Below are positions 1 to 8,747 of a stretch of DNA of 64,000 nucleotides, one piece after another (within the stretch, counting starts at the first letter, position 1; each line of letters begins with the position of its first letter). The position numbers and the translations under genes are program-made. Source of the DNA: Pelagibius sp965227505 (GTDB lineage: Bacteria; Pseudomonadota; Alphaproteobacteria; Kiloniellales; Kiloniellaceae); assembly GCF_965227505.1 (NCBI RefSeq), contig NZ_OZ245757.1, forward strand, positions 5,146,001 through 5,210,000, written 5' to 3'. The notes beneath the pieces are model-generated. The model ran no database searches. It worked only from the letters and a program-made list of their open reading frames with translations, and was not told the origin of the DNA.

Positions 1-750
1 GTGGTCTTTCTGGTTTTGGGTCTGACGGCCTACATGACCGCGCGGGGACTGACCGGTACTTTTCGCGAGAGCTTCATTGAGCCCTTGAACTGGAACCTGG
101 AGAGTCTGGAGGGGCAGGGGCTTTCCCATCTCCTGGCGGCGGCATTGGGCATCGAACGCGCCATCGCCAGCCTGGTCCTCGGGCTCCTGTTGCCGGGAAT
201 GATCTTCTGGTGGTGCTTCCGCCATGCAGAGTTCCGCCGCGCCTATCGGGACATTGCCGCCGGCGTTCTGATTGGCGCTACGGTGGCTGCAAGCTTTGCC
301 GCGACAGGTATCCTGGGTGCGGATCCTTTCGATCCGCAGCGCGTCCAGTCGCTCAGCTATGTGCTGCCACCCGGAGAGGCGATCGTCTACCTGCTGACCT
401 TCTCCGGCGCCACCGTCACTTTCAGTGTCGGGCTCGTGGTGGGAACCGTTGCCGGTGCTTTTCTGACCGCAGCGGCAAAAGGCGAGCTGCGGTTGGAAGC
501 CTTCGACGACGCGCGGGAGATGCGCCGCCATCTGCTCGGCGCCTTCCTTATGGGTTTTGGCGGCGTTACGGCGCTGGGCTGTACTGTCGGCCAGGGAATC
601 TCCGGCATGGCCACGCTGTCGATGAGTGCGCCCCTGGCCCTCGCGGGTATCTTTCTGGGGGCGGCTTTCGGGCTGCACTACCTCGTCAGCGGCAGCCTGC
701 GGGACGCTCTCTCCGCTTTACAGATCGCGGGGCGTCAACTCTTCAGTTGA
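1..750 (+). CDS. YeeE/YedE family sulfur-compound transporter, C-terminal part
   Basis: Integral membrane protein of the YeeE/YedE (DUF395) family, whose studied members take up thiosulfate or related sulfur compounds. The visible 249 residues contain several hydrophobic helices and the family hallmark near the C-terminus: a Gly-rich stretch GFGGVTALGCTVGQGISG (about residues 186-203) with the conserved Cys. The frame is open to base 1 and family members are usually 350-400 aa, so the N-terminus lies outside the window and the GTG at base 1 need not be the start. No sulfur gene is visible beside it. The family call is firm; the substrate is not known. Confidence 0.8.
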   Translation: MVFLVLGLTAYMTARGLTGTFRESFIEPLNWNLESLEGQGLSHLLAAALGIERAIASLVLGLLLPGMIFWWCFRHAEFRRAYRDIAAGVLIGATVAASFAATGILGADPFDPQRVQSLSYVLPPGEAIVYLLTFSGATVTFSVGLVVGTVAGAFLTAAAKGELRLEAFDDAREMRRHLLGAFLMGFGGVTALGCTVGQGISGMATLSMSAPLALAGIFLGAAFGLHYLVSGSLRDALSALQIAGRQLFS

Positions 751-803
751 ACCGATCGCTCGCGGAGCCGTCGACAAAGGCGTGATCATCTTGGGCTTCG
801 TTG

Positions 804-828
804 AGCTGCGCGTGGCAGACGCGCAGCT
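804..828. terminator. hairpin, possible terminator of the YeeE-like gene
   Basis: Perfect 10-bp inverted repeat AGCTGCGCGT / ACGCGCAGCT with a 5-base loop, about 55 bases after the stop of the upstream gene. No T-tract follows, so intrinsic termination is uncertain. Confidence 0.4.
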
Positions 829-985
829 GGATCGGCGATGATCTCTATCTCGAGATCCGTCCAAGCCGACGGCAGGCCGATCAGATTGAGACTGGCGGCA
901 CATTCGAACCCGAACCCCTGGCCGCGTTGCCCCCGGTTGTTGAGCGCAACATCGAAAGTCGAGGTCTGGTCATCGACTTGGACGC

Positions 986-1026
986 GGGGGGGGGGGGTAC
1001 GCCGCTGCCGAGCGCAGCGGCGTACC
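986..1026. terminator. G12 run followed by a 12-bp-stem hairpin
   Basis: Twelve consecutive G residues (986-997) run directly into the inverted repeat GGTACGCCGCTG / CAGCGGCGTACC (996-1007 and 1015-1026, 7-base loop). It lies about 85 bases beyond the stop of the convergent lipoprotein gene. It could end transcription from either side. The homopolymer is prone to length error. Confidence 0.4.
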
Positions 1027-1109
1027 TTTCCCAATCTGCAGTCCGAATCTCAAGATGAGGTGATCGCCGCCCTATGGCGATCTCGCCTACGCAGGCGGAT
1101 ACCGGTTGC

Positions 1110-1418
1110 CTACTTGCGCAGAGACTCCGTGTAGATCCTCTCCGCTTTCGCGTCGGCGGCCTCTGCGGCTGATCTCGCGGCGCGGGCCTCGGCCATCGCC
1201 GCCTCCGCCGCAGCACTTGCGGCATCGGCTTTGGCGTCGGCCTGGCTGGCGAGATCGTGGGCCTCGTCGGCGCGAGCCATCGCGTTCGCTGCCATGTCCT
1301 GGGCGGCGGCGATTTCAGCCCTCAAAGCTTCGACCTGCTCGTTGGTTGCGCAGCCTGTGGTCCCAAGGAGCATGAGTGCGCCGATCGTGAGTGCGGAGAT
1401 CTGTACCCTGGTAATCAT
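1110..1418 (-). CDS. Alanine-rich Lpp/OprI-type lipoprotein
   Basis: Small 102-aa protein with a lipoprotein signal peptide: basic MITR start, hydrophobic core, lipobox LGTTGC with the acylated Cys at about residue 23. The mature part is an uninterrupted heptad-like Ala-rich coiled coil (EALRAEIAAAQDMAANAMAR and onward) ending in RK. This is the architecture of outer-membrane murein lipoproteins and OprI (alanine zipper). It probably sits in the outer membrane as a trimeric coiled coil, and the C-terminal Lys could in principle be joined to peptidoglycan as in Lpp. A GGGAG motif lies about 8 bases before the ATG. It is a single gene, convergent with the YeeE-like gene. Confidence 0.8.
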   Translation of the reverse strand: MITRVQISALTIGALMLLGTTGCATNEQVEALRAEIAAAQDMAANAMARADEAHDLASQADAKADAASAAAEAAMAEARAARSAAEAADAKAERIYTESLRK

Positions 1419-2277
1419 TGACTACTCCCTCACAACTCCGTCACAGCGATGATGACCGCATGACGGACGGCTTGTTGGATTGTTGGCGATTAAAGCGCTT
1501 CAGAGAGAGGGACACATTGACCTAAAGCAAGGCTCCGTGCGTTCCTGCCGGGACGGGCTCGCCGAGGGGTGAAAAGCCCGAAGTGAGCCAAGAGTCAACG
1601 CGGACTGCGCAGGGCCAAACCCGGACATCCGGGTTGCTGTTTCAGGGCGATGCTTATCAACTTTAAGTAGATTTTTGTGGGGTATCCATTGCCTTCGGGG
1701 AACGTCGCTTTTTTTTGGAATCGCTCTCCCCAGTACTTATGTAACTTCCCGGATGGTCGGAGTATCTGGAAAAGAGATCTCGCGCGGTGTCGGCGGCGGC
1801 AAAGGTGCTGATTCGTCTAATCGAGCGGTTGCCGCTTGCGGCGACGACCGATCCATTGGGCGTCTTGCGTCTTTACGTAACAAAGGATTACCTTATCTAA
1901 CGGTTTTGGGCCTGACATCTTCGAGTAGGCGGAAGCACCAAGCTGCCGGAAGGACAGCGCATCCGTTCAACAATAAGACAAGGGGACTTTTCTGAGCGGT
2001 TGTGTTTACAGAGTGGGGGTTTTCCGTCCGCAGCCTTGCCTCATCGCGTGACAAAGGCGGTGGACGTCGCCAAACAGCATCCTGCTATCGGTTCGCCGCA
2101 CGGACCTTCCCATTCCGCACTTCCAAACATGCGCCGCCTTTACGGTGCAAGCCAACGCAACAACTGCATGCGAGTATCTCTGTAGAAGGTGAGTCGATTT
2201 CAGAAATACTTGCAGCTTTATAATCAACTCAAGTCTAAGCAATGAAATCAGAAGAGGCTTGATTCAGGGGTCTTTTG
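1419..2277. other. 859-bp intergenic region upstream of the sphingolipid operon
   Basis: No gene I can support. Short frames at 1675-1995 and 2000-2242 lack recognisable domains and good ribosome binding sites. From about 1670 the base composition is visibly less GC-rich than the neighbouring genes. A small inverted repeat AACCCGGA/TCCGGGTT lies at 1618-1635. The region should contain the lipoprotein promoter (minus strand) and the promoter of the operon starting at 2278, but I could not assign either with confidence. Confidence 0.5.
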
Positions 2278-4062
2278 ATGATGAATGTTACAGCGTCTAT
2301 CAATGAAGATTTGCCATTTGTAGTGGCAGATTTTGACACGCTGGTTCAGGGATTAGACTACGCAGCCAAGGGGAACACGGGTTACAACTTCTTCTCGGGC
2401 AGAGGTGAGATCGAAGAAGTTCTGACCTATGAGGATCTGCGCGATCGCGCCATCACTCTCGCGCTGCGCTTGGATAAGCTGGGTCTTCAACGCGGTACGC
2501 GAGTCGCGATCGTTGCTGAGACCGTTCCTGAGTTTCCGGTCTTTTTTTTCGCCTGCCAGTATGCCGGGCTGATCCCGGTACCGTTGCCTCTGCCCATCCA
2601 TCTGGGCAGCCATGAGGCCTACGTCGAACGTCTGCGAACGATGATTTTCCGGGCCGGAGCAGAAATCGCCGTTGGTCCGGAAGACCTGATCCACTTTCTC
2701 AAGGAAGCCGGCGGCGGTCTGAAGATGATCGGCACGCCGTCGGACTATTCCGCTCTGCCGCACAGTGGCGGCGATCTGCGGCCCTTCGCAGCCGATGAAC
2801 CCTGCTACATCCAGTATTCCTCGGGCAGCACGAGTCTGCCGCGCGGTGTTTTCGTCTCCCAGCGCGCCATCACCAGCAATGCCCGCGGGATCGGACGGCA
2901 TGGCCTGAAACTGCGCAGCGGGGACCGCAGCGCGTCCTGGCTGCCGCTTTATCACGACATGGGCTTGGTCGGCTTTTGCCTGACACCGATGCTGAGTCAG
3001 GTCACAGTCGACTATCTTGCAACGAAAAGTTTCGCGATTCGGCCTTTGACTTGGCTGAAGCTGCTGTCGCGCTATGGCAGCAGTATTTCGTTCAGCCCGA
3101 CCTTTGGATATGAACTCTGTGTGCGCCGCGGTCTGAACGGTTCGGCGAAGGACATCGACCTCAAGCACTGGCGCGTCGCCGGCATCGGCGGGGATATGGT
3201 TCGCGCCGACATTCTGAAGAGCTTTGCCGAGACGTTCGGCGCGGCCGGCTTCTCGCCAAAGGCCTTTCTGCCAAGCTACGGCCTGGCCGAATCGACCCTG
3301 GCGGTATCCTTTGCGCCTCTGGACAAGGGCATTGAGATCGACCGCGTGGACCAGGATTACTACGCCGGCAACGGCACCGTCACGCCCGTGAAGCGCAGAG
3401 CAAACGGGGCGGGCCGCAACGCGCGGTCCTTTGTGAGCTGCGGTACCGCGCTGCCGGGCCACGCGGTGGAAATCCGCAGCGAGAAAAACGACACGCTGCC
3501 CGACCATCACGTGGGCCGAATCGTGGTCCGTGGTCCCAGTGTTATGGATGGCTATTTCGGCGACCCGGCAGCAACGGCTGCTGCGAAAACGGAAGACGGC
3601 TGGCTGGACACCGGCGATCTCGGCTACATGTCCGGCGGTCGGCTGATCGTCACCGGTCGCCGCAAGGACCTTGTGATCCTGAATGGCCGCAACATCTGGC
3701 CACAGGATGTGGAGTGGGCGATTGAAAGGCTGGAAGAGGTCCGGGGTGGGGACGTCGCCTGTTTCTCGGTCCTCGAGAGCGAGGGTGGCGAGCAGATGGT
3801 CGTGGTGCTGCAGTGCCGTCTGCACGACTCGGCCGCCCGCGAGCAGCTGCGCAAGCAAGCGGCTGCGATGGTGCGCAAGACCTGCGGCGCCGACTGCCGG
3901 GTCGTGCTGGTGCCGCCCAAGACCTTGAGATTCACGTCTTCCGGGAAGCTCAGCCGATCTGCGGTGCGCCAAGGCTATCTGGACGGCGAGATTGCCGATG
4001 TGAGCCACGCGCTCGATCAGGCCCCGAAGGTCGCCTCGGTCGGGTCGCAGCCCGGCGATTGA
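2278..4062 (+). CDS. Fatty-acyl-AMP ligase / acyl-ACP synthetase (AMP-binding), sphingolipid operon
   Basis: ANL-superfamily adenylating enzyme of 594 aa, in the size range of fatty-acyl-AMP ligases. It shows the P-loop YSSGSTSLPRG (about residues 181-191), WLPLYHDMGLVG, the DTGDLGY motif (about 443) and GRRKDLVILNGRNIWPQDVE with the hinge region. It should activate a fatty acid with ATP and load it onto the ACP encoded downstream, giving the acyl donor for serine palmitoyltransferase. In Caulobacter an acyl-CoA-synthetase-like gene beside spt is required for ceramide synthesis. Start: of three adjacent candidates (TTG 2275, ATG 2278, ATG 2281) the first ATG is best spaced from AGGGG at 2266. 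It is first in a plus-strand operon of four. Confidence 0.85.
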   Translation: MMNVTASINEDLPFVVADFDTLVQGLDYAAKGNTGYNFFSGRGEIEEVLTYEDLRDRAITLALRLDKLGLQRGTRVAIVAETVPEFPVFFFACQYAGLIPVPLPLPIHLGSHEAYVERLRTMIFRAGAEIAVGPEDLIHFLKEAGGGLKMIGTPSDYSALPHSGGDLRPFAADEPCYIQYSSGSTSLPRGVFVSQRAITSNARGIGRHGLKLRSGDRSASWLPLYHDMGLVGFCLTPMLSQVTVDYLATKSFAIRPLTWLKLLSRYGSSISFSPTFGYELCVRRGLNGSAKDIDLKHWRVAGIGGDMVRADILKSFAETFGAAGFSPKAFLPSYGLAESTLAVSFAPLDKGIEIDRVDQDYYAGNGTVTPVKRRANGAGRNARSFVSCGTALPGHAVEIRSEKNDTLPDHHVGRIVVRGPSVMDGYFGDPAATAAAKTEDGWLDTGDLGYMSGGRLIVTGRRKDLVILNGRNIWPQDVEWAIERLEEVRGGDVACFSVLESEGGEQMVVVLQCRLHDSAAREQLRKQAAAMVRKTCGADCRVVLVPPKTLRFTSSGKLSRSAVRQGYLDGEIADVSHALDQAPKVASVGSQPGD

Positions 4063-4177
4063 CAGAACGATGTCACAGTGGGAAGACCCTGGGCGGTGAG
4101 GCCGTCCAGGGTAGCCGGCGTTGCTGGCGGCCGACAAAGGCCACGCGCCCCAACTGCCGCAGGAAATCCGACGGAGC

Positions 4178-5137
4178 ATGAGCCAGATCGCCGCGCCGCC
4201 CGGCTGCGTTGCCCTGACCGGCGCCACCGGCTTCGTCGGCGGCCACATACTGCGGCAGCTCACGGCCGCCGGCTGGCAGGTCCGCGCCCTGACCCGGCGC
4301 AGCGACGGCCTGGGCAGCCCCGGACCCGGCGTAACACCGGTCGTGGGGGGGCTCGAATCGGAGGCCGCCCTGGCCGAACTGGTCAAGGGTGCCGACGCGG
4401 TCGTCCATTGCGCTGGTCTGGTGGCTGCTCGCCGCCTTCGCGACTTCGATCAGGTGAACCATCGCGGGACGGCCCGTTTGGCCGAGATCGCTTCCTCTGC
4501 GCCGGTGCCGCCGCGGTTCCTGCTTATCTCGACCCTTGCCGCACGCGCCCCCCAGGTGTCCCGCTACGCCGCGAGCAAGCACCTGGGCGAGGAGGCTCTC
4601 CGGCAGCGGGGGGACGCCCTGTTCTGGCAGATCCTTCGGCCGCCGGTCGTCTACGGTCCCGGCGATCGGGCCACACTGGGCCTGTTCCGTCAGTTTTCCA
4701 GAGGGCTGGCCGTGATCCCGCGGAGCCGCGGTCGCTTTTCGATGATCTATGCCGAGGATTTGGCGGCCGGCGTGGCGGCGCTGCTGCGGGGCTCGGCCCC
4801 AGGAGCCTCGATCCTGGAGATCGATGACGGCAGGGCCGGCGGCTATGGCTGGGCCGACGTCACTGCAGCAGCGGAGAATCGTCTGGGACACAGGGTCCGC
4901 AGCATTGCTGTACCCGGGACCGTGCAGCGCCTTGCGGCGGCAGCCAGTGTCGGCGCGGCCCTGCTCACAGGCCGCGCGCCGATGCTGTCGCAGGGAAAGG
5001 TTAGTGAGATCGCTTATCCGGACTGGGTGTGCCGGACCAATCGGCTCAATGACTTTGCGTTCTGGCAGCCCGCTGTCGGGTTCGAGGAGGGTTTGTCAAA
5101 GACCCTTGCATGGTATAAGGCTGCGGGCTGGCTTTAG
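4178..5137 (+). CDS. cerR: NAD(P)-dependent epimerase/reductase, probable 3-ketosphinganine reductase (CerR-like)
   Basis: Extended short-chain dehydrogenase of 319 aa. The N-terminal Rossmann motif TGATGFVGGHIL (about residues 12-23) and the catalytic YAASK (Tyr-x3-Lys, about residue 128) are intact. It sits between the acyl-AMP ligase and the ACP-SPT pair, the position of the NAD-dependent epimerase-like CerR that reduces 3-keto-sphinganine in Caulobacter. That role is inferred from synteny; the SDR fold is seen. The frame extends upstream to a TTG at 4121, but the ATG at 4178 with AGGAAA about 11 bases ahead places the Rossmann motif at the usual distance from the N-terminus. Confidence 0.75.
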   Translation: MSQIAAPPGCVALTGATGFVGGHILRQLTAAGWQVRALTRRSDGLGSPGPGVTPVVGGLESEAALAELVKGADAVVHCAGLVAARRLRDFDQVNHRGTARLAEIASSAPVPPRFLLISTLAARAPQVSRYAASKHLGEEALRQRGDALFWQILRPPVVYGPGDRATLGLFRQFSRGLAVIPRSRGRFSMIYAEDLAAGVAALLRGSAPGASILEIDDGRAGGYGWADVTAAAENRLGHRVRSIAVPGTVQRLAAAASVGAALLTGRAPMLSQGKVSEIAYPDWVCRTNRLNDFAFWQPAVGFEEGLSKTLAWYKAAGWL

Positions 5138-5241
5138 GGGCAGCGTGCAGGGCGGGGAAAGCATCCGGGAGTGTGGTCGGTTCTGTGAGCGTTCAATCTC
5201 AGGCCCCTGATGGGGGGCATACCACGCAACGAGGTACCTAT

Positions 5242-5502
5242 ATGCAGTGGACTGCCGATGAGGTCCATGTGGAGGTGGTTAGGCTGCTTGAGCCGTTTAA
5301 CCCTCAGTCCGTGGAGCTGAGGCCGGAAACGGACCTGGCCGCCGATCTCGGCATGGATTCCGTCGCGGCCATGAACATGGTCATGGAAGTCGAGGACCGC
5401 TTTGAGATTGACATCCCCATCAGCCAGTTGCCGGACGTGAAAACGCTGCAGGACCTGGTCGATGTGGTTGTTGCCGAACTGAGCAAGAAACGGGCCCAAT
5501 GA
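5242..5502 (+). CDS. Acyl carrier protein dedicated to serine palmitoyltransferase
   Basis: An 86-aa acidic carrier protein. The phosphopantetheine attachment motif is DLGMDSVAAMNMVMEVED with Ser at about residue 40, followed by the typical helix-III region (FEIDIPISQLPDVKTLQDLV). The start ATG 5242 is preceded by GAGG seven bases upstream; a longer frame from 5173 has no support. Its stop overlaps the spt start (ATGA, 5499-5502), so the two are translationally coupled. By analogy with Caulobacter and Zymomonas it should carry the fatty acyl group to SPT, so the long-chain base would be made from acyl-ACP rather than acyl-CoA. Confidence 0.88.
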   Translation: MQWTADEVHVEVVRLLEPFNPQSVELRPETDLAADLGMDSVAAMNMVMEVEDRFEIDIPISQLPDVKTLQDLVDVVVAELSKKRAQ

Positions 5503-6713
5503 GTCTTCTCGACAAGTACGACAAGGTCTCCGCACGCCATCAGCGTCTCCTCTCCTTTGGCCGCGATCCCTTCAACATCTGCATGGACCGGATCGTCTCC
5601 GCCACTGAAGCCGTCATCAACGGCCGGGACGTGATCCTGGTTGGCACGAACAACTACCTGGGTCTTACCTTCGATCCCGACTGCGTCGACGCGGCGGCTG
5701 ACGCCGTGGTGCGCGAGGGGACCGGGACGACCGGCTCGCGCATCGCAAACGGCACTTATGCCAGCCACCGCGGCCTGGAACAGGCGATTGCCGGGTTTCT
5801 GGGACGCCGTGCGGCTATGGTGTTTCCGACCGGCTATCAGGCCAATCTGGGAATCCTGGCGGGTCTGGCCGGTCCGGACGATACGATTCTTCTCGATGCG
5901 GATTCTCATGCCAGCATCTATGACGGCTGCCGCCTGAGCGGCGCCAAGCTGATCCGCTTCCGGCACAATTCCGCCGAGGATCTGGACAAGCGCCTCGCTC
6001 GGCTGGGCAAGGGGGCCGGTGGGACTCTGGTGGTCGTGGAGGGCATCTACAGCATGCTCGGCGATCAGGCGCCGCTGGATGAGTTTGTCGACGTCAAGCG
6101 CCGCCACGGCGTCGAGTTGCTGGTTGACGAAGCACATTCCCTGGGCGTTTTCGGGGATCGCGGCCGCGGTCTCGTCGAGGCCGCGGGTGTCGAAGAAGAC
6201 GTCGACTATGTGGTCGGAACGTTCAGCAAGAGCCTGGGGGCCGTCGGCGGCTTTGGTGCCTCGGACCATCCGGCTTTCGAGCGTTTGCGATACACGAGCC
6301 GGCCCTACATGTTCACGGCATCGTCCTCGCCTTCGACCATCGCCACGGCGATGGCCGCACTCGACAAGATCCAGTCGCGCCCGGAACTGCGCCAGCAGCT
6401 CTGGCGGAACGCCCGCGCCCTCTACGACGGCCTGACGGAACTCGGATTCTCCATCTGCGCCGAAGCCAGCGCGATCATCGCCCTGAAAATGCCGAGCGAA
6501 GCAGCGGCGGTCTATATGTGGAATGCCTTGCTGGAGGCCGGCGTTTACGTGAACCTCGCGCTTCCGCCGGGCACCCCGGACGGTAGTTCGCTGCTGCGCT
6601 GCAGCCTCTCTGCCGCCCACACGCCGGAGCAGGTGACCCGCATCTGCGAGATCTTCGGCGCGTGCCTGGAGGCCCTGAAAGCCTGGGACGACGCCCAGTC
6701 CGCCGCCGAGTAG
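5499..6713 (+). CDS. spt: Serine palmitoyltransferase (alpha-oxoamine synthase family)
   Basis: PLP enzyme of 404 aa condensing L-serine with a fatty acyl thioester to 3-ketosphinganine, the first committed step of sphingolipid synthesis. Visible features are GTGTTGSRIANGTYASHRGLE, the cofactor-binding VDEAHSLGVFG (Asp about 210, His about 213) and the Schiff-base lysine in GTFSKSLGAVGG (about Lys244). Related alpha-oxoamine synthases (AONS, KBL, ALAS) share the fold, but the fused start with a private ACP and the CerR, kinase and bCerS neighbours point to SPT. It is last in its operon and converges on the minus-strand head-group genes. Confidence 0.87.
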   Translation: MSLLDKYDKVSARHQRLLSFGRDPFNICMDRIVSATEAVINGRDVILVGTNNYLGLTFDPDCVDAAADAVVREGTGTTGSRIANGTYASHRGLEQAIAGFLGRRAAMVFPTGYQANLGILAGLAGPDDTILLDADSHASIYDGCRLSGAKLIRFRHNSAEDLDKRLARLGKGAGGTLVVVEGIYSMLGDQAPLDEFVDVKRRHGVELLVDEAHSLGVFGDRGRGLVEAAGVEEDVDYVVGTFSKSLGAVGGFGASDHPAFERLRYTSRPYMFTASSSPSTIATAMAALDKIQSRPELRQQLWRNARALYDGLTELGFSICAEASAIIALKMPSEAAAVYMWNALLEAGVYVNLALPPGTPDGSSLLRCSLSAAHTPEQVTRICEIFGACLEALKAWDDAQSAAE

Positions 6714-6723
6714 CGGCTCGCCG

Positions 6724-6742
6724 GCGCCCGACTGTCGGGCGC
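6724..6742. terminator. hairpin between convergent operons
   Basis: Inverted repeat GCGCCCGA-ctg-TCGGGCGC, 8-bp stem with a 3-base loop, 11 bases after the spt stop and 31 bases before the end of the convergent gene. It could act in both directions; no long T-tract. Confidence 0.45.
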
Positions 6743-6772
6743 GGCAGCTGCGCGGATCCGCAGGCTTCAAGC

Positions 6773-7729
6773 TTATCGAAAAGCGCCCCGGCGATAGAGC
6801 CGCCAGAATAGAAGCGGTGCGGCCAGCACCGGATGGCGCCGCTGCCAGGGCGTCAGCACCAGCGCCACGCCGGAGTGTCGCTCGATCTTCCAGGCCAGAT
6901 AATCGGGGCCGCCCGCGAAGGTGAAAGCGGCCTTGATCAACCGCAGGACCGACAGCAGCTTGCCCTGGGCGCGGCGCAGGCGCCAACGGGCGCGCAGCCG
7001 GCCGCGCCGCATCGTGGTGCCCTGCCTGTACTTTGCCGGGGTGGGACGGTTGTCGTCGCCGGCAGTGGCCGCCGGAACTCTCAAGGAGGCGAGCGCGGCA
7101 TCGGTGACGGCCTCGAAGTAGCCGCGATTGGCCTCGTAGAGGTCGTCCACCCGCTCCGGGCCTTCGGCCCGCAGTTCCGTGCGGTAGGTTTCGCGGAACA
7201 GAGTCTTCCACAGCTCCCGGCTTGTGAATTCTCCCACCATGAGCGCCGCCCCCTCTCTTGCGGTATGGGCGGCTGCGCCCGTTAGGGCTGCCGTCACCTG
7301 CGCTCTCACAGCCGCGTCTCGGCAGTACAACAGTCGTGAGGGCTGGGCGAAGCGGGCCCAGAGATAGGGGTGGAACCAGCCGCCGCCGGCGCCCGTGGCG
7401 AAGTCGGCGAGCGAGCACACGGCGTACTTCGCGCGCACAGGGCGTCCCTCTGCATCCTGCGTCTCGAGGTAATAGACGTTCGGCGGCAGGGCGCGGTTGG
7501 CCAGGGCGCTCAGCCGGCTGCGCTGGGCGGTGGCGTAGCTGTCGACCAGGAGGTAGAGGTCGACGATCCTGTCTTCGAGGTTGGCGTGGCGAAGGCAGGA
7601 GCCATAGAACAGCACTGCTGAAACAGCCCCGTGACGCTGTCTGGCGGCTGCCGCGATCGCGGTGACTGGCGCGGCGACGGCCTGGTCGATCTCTGCTGCG
7701 ATCAGCGCTTGCAGTCTTCCCTCGGCCAC
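6773..7729 (-). CDS. Nucleotidyltransferase-superfamily protein of the sphingolipid head-group cluster
   Basis: 318-aa protein. Residues about 36-60 read AVLFYGSCLRHANLEDRIVDLYLLVD, which fits the GS-x(n)-D-x-D pattern of the polymerase-beta-type nucleotidyltransferase superfamily, although the second acidic position is Leu-Tyr-Leu-rich rather than a clean DxD. The C-terminal third is basic (RRGRLRARWRLRRAQGK). GTG start; it begins 3 bases after the stop of the lipid kinase gene and is co-directional with it. In Caulobacter the ceramide kinase CpgB has neighbours needed for ceramide phosphoglycerate synthesis, and this may be one of their homologues. The biochemical role is inference. Confidence 0.55.
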   Translation of the reverse strand: MAEGRLQALIAAEIDQAVAAPVTAIAAAARQRHGAVSAVLFYGSCLRHANLEDRIVDLYLLVDSYATAQRSRLSALANRALPPNVYYLETQDAEGRPVRAKYAVCSLADFATGAGGGWFHPYLWARFAQPSRLLYCRDAAVRAQVTAALTGAAAHTAREGAALMVGEFTSRELWKTLFRETYRTELRAEGPERVDDLYEANRGYFEAVTDAALASLRVPAATAGDDNRPTPAKYRQGTTMRRGRLRARWRLRRAQGKLLSVLRLIKAAFTFAGGPDYLAWKIERHSGVALVLTPWQRRHPVLAAPLLFWRLYRRGAFR

Positions 7730-7732
7730 CGG

Positions 7733-8728
7733 TCAGATCCGCAGGAAGCGGGCCTGGTCGCTGGCCGCCAGGATAATCGGCTGCCCCGGCTCCGGCTCAA
7801 AGAGCTCGCCATCCAAGGTGAAGGGGCAGTTCATCGCGAGGGAGACTCGGTTGGCCCCGCGGCTCAGATAGCTCGACTCGGGGAGTCTGCGGTCTTCGCC
7901 GCCGTAAAGCACGCGCCAGGCGTACCGCAGGAGCCGGTCGGGCGGATAGGCGATGCTGGTGAAACGCATCTGCCCGTCGCCGCCATTCCAGAAGGGGCGG
8001 CTGCCCAGGATCAGCCGGTCCAGCGTGGTCGCCAGGATGATCAGGCTGGTGAGATGCTCGACCGGCTGGTTGTCGAAGGTGACGTCGATCTTGTCGCCGG
8101 AGAAGACCTTTCTGGCCGGCTCCCCTGCGGGCCCCGCCGTTTCGCCGCCGCGCAGCAGCCAGCCGGCCAGGATACCGGCCAGGGTCACGGCTGCTGCGGT
8201 ATCGGCCTTGATCCTGTAGGGATGGACCTTGGCCCGGCAGGCGATGATGGCCCGGTAGATGGCGGCCCCGCCGAAGAACATGCCATATTGCGGCCCCTTG
8301 CCGCGGGCGTTTTCCAGTCTGAGGATCTGGCGGGTGACGGTGGCGCCGGCGATCGCGTCCGGGCCGCCGGTCCGCAGCAGGCTGCCGAGTTTCTCCAGGC
8401 CACCCCTAAGGCTGCCCCTGAGGCCGACATCGCCGGCGATCATGTTGGTCATGCCGCAGGGCAGGACGGCCAGGCGCGGCGGATCGTCGTAGGGCCGCTC
8501 ATCGAAGAGGGCAGTGAGGACCGCCTGGACCGTGCCGTCGCCCCCGGCCACCGCTACGGTATCGACCTCCTGACGGGCAAAGTCCGCCAGGATCGCCGGA
8601 ATGTCGGTCATGGCCTCAAGCACCACCTGGCGGGCCTCCGGCATTGCTTCCAGCGTAGCGGTGAGCTTTTCCAAGCCCTGCTTGTTTTTCTGGCTGCGCG
8701 GGTTTGTGATGACGCCGAGCTTGCCCAT
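7733..8728 (-). CDS. cpgB: Diacylglycerol-kinase-family lipid kinase, probable ceramide kinase (CpgB-like)
   Basis: 331-aa protein of the DAGK/LCB5-type lipid kinase family. It has N-terminal GKLGVITNPRSQKNKQG, the nucleotide-binding AGGDGTVQAVLTAL (about residues 60-73) and PRLAVLPCGMTNMIAGD (GTxN-like, here GMTN), then the C-terminal beta-sandwich. In the Caulobacter sphingolipid locus the corresponding kinase CpgB phosphorylates ceramide on the way to ceramide phosphoglycerate. The position between a nucleotidyltransferase-like and a CDP-alcohol transferase gene, facing spt, supports the same role. A generic DAG or long-chain-base kinase is the alternative. The ATG at 8728 (MGKLG) is preferred over that at 8734. 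Confidence 0.75.
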   Translation of the reverse strand: MGKLGVITNPRSQKNKQGLEKLTATLEAMPEARQVVLEAMTDIPAILADFARQEVDTVAVAGGDGTVQAVLTALFDERPYDDPPRLAVLPCGMTNMIAGDVGLRGSLRGGLEKLGSLLRTGGPDAIAGATVTRQILRLENARGKGPQYGMFFGGAAIYRAIIACRAKVHPYRIKADTAAAVTLAGILAGWLLRGGETAGPAGEPARKVFSGDKIDVTFDNQPVEHLTSLIILATTLDRLILGSRPFWNGGDGQMRFTSIAYPPDRLLRYAWRVLYGGEDRRLPESSYLSRGANRVSLAMNCPFTLDGELFEPEPGQPIILAASDQARFLRI

Positions 8729-8747
8729 GATCACTGCGGCCCCATGA

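Larger units (their letters stand above)
751..1109. other. non-coding gap between convergent genes
   Basis: No convincing gene. The stretch holds two strong inverted repeats and a 12-base run of G, listed separately. Translated frames here are low-complexity Arg/Pro shadows without a ribosome binding site. Confidence 0.6.

Noticed and set aside
1675..2242. short frames in the region before the acyl-AMP ligase gene
   Set aside because: No ribosome binding site, no recognisable domain and overlapping frames in both directions.
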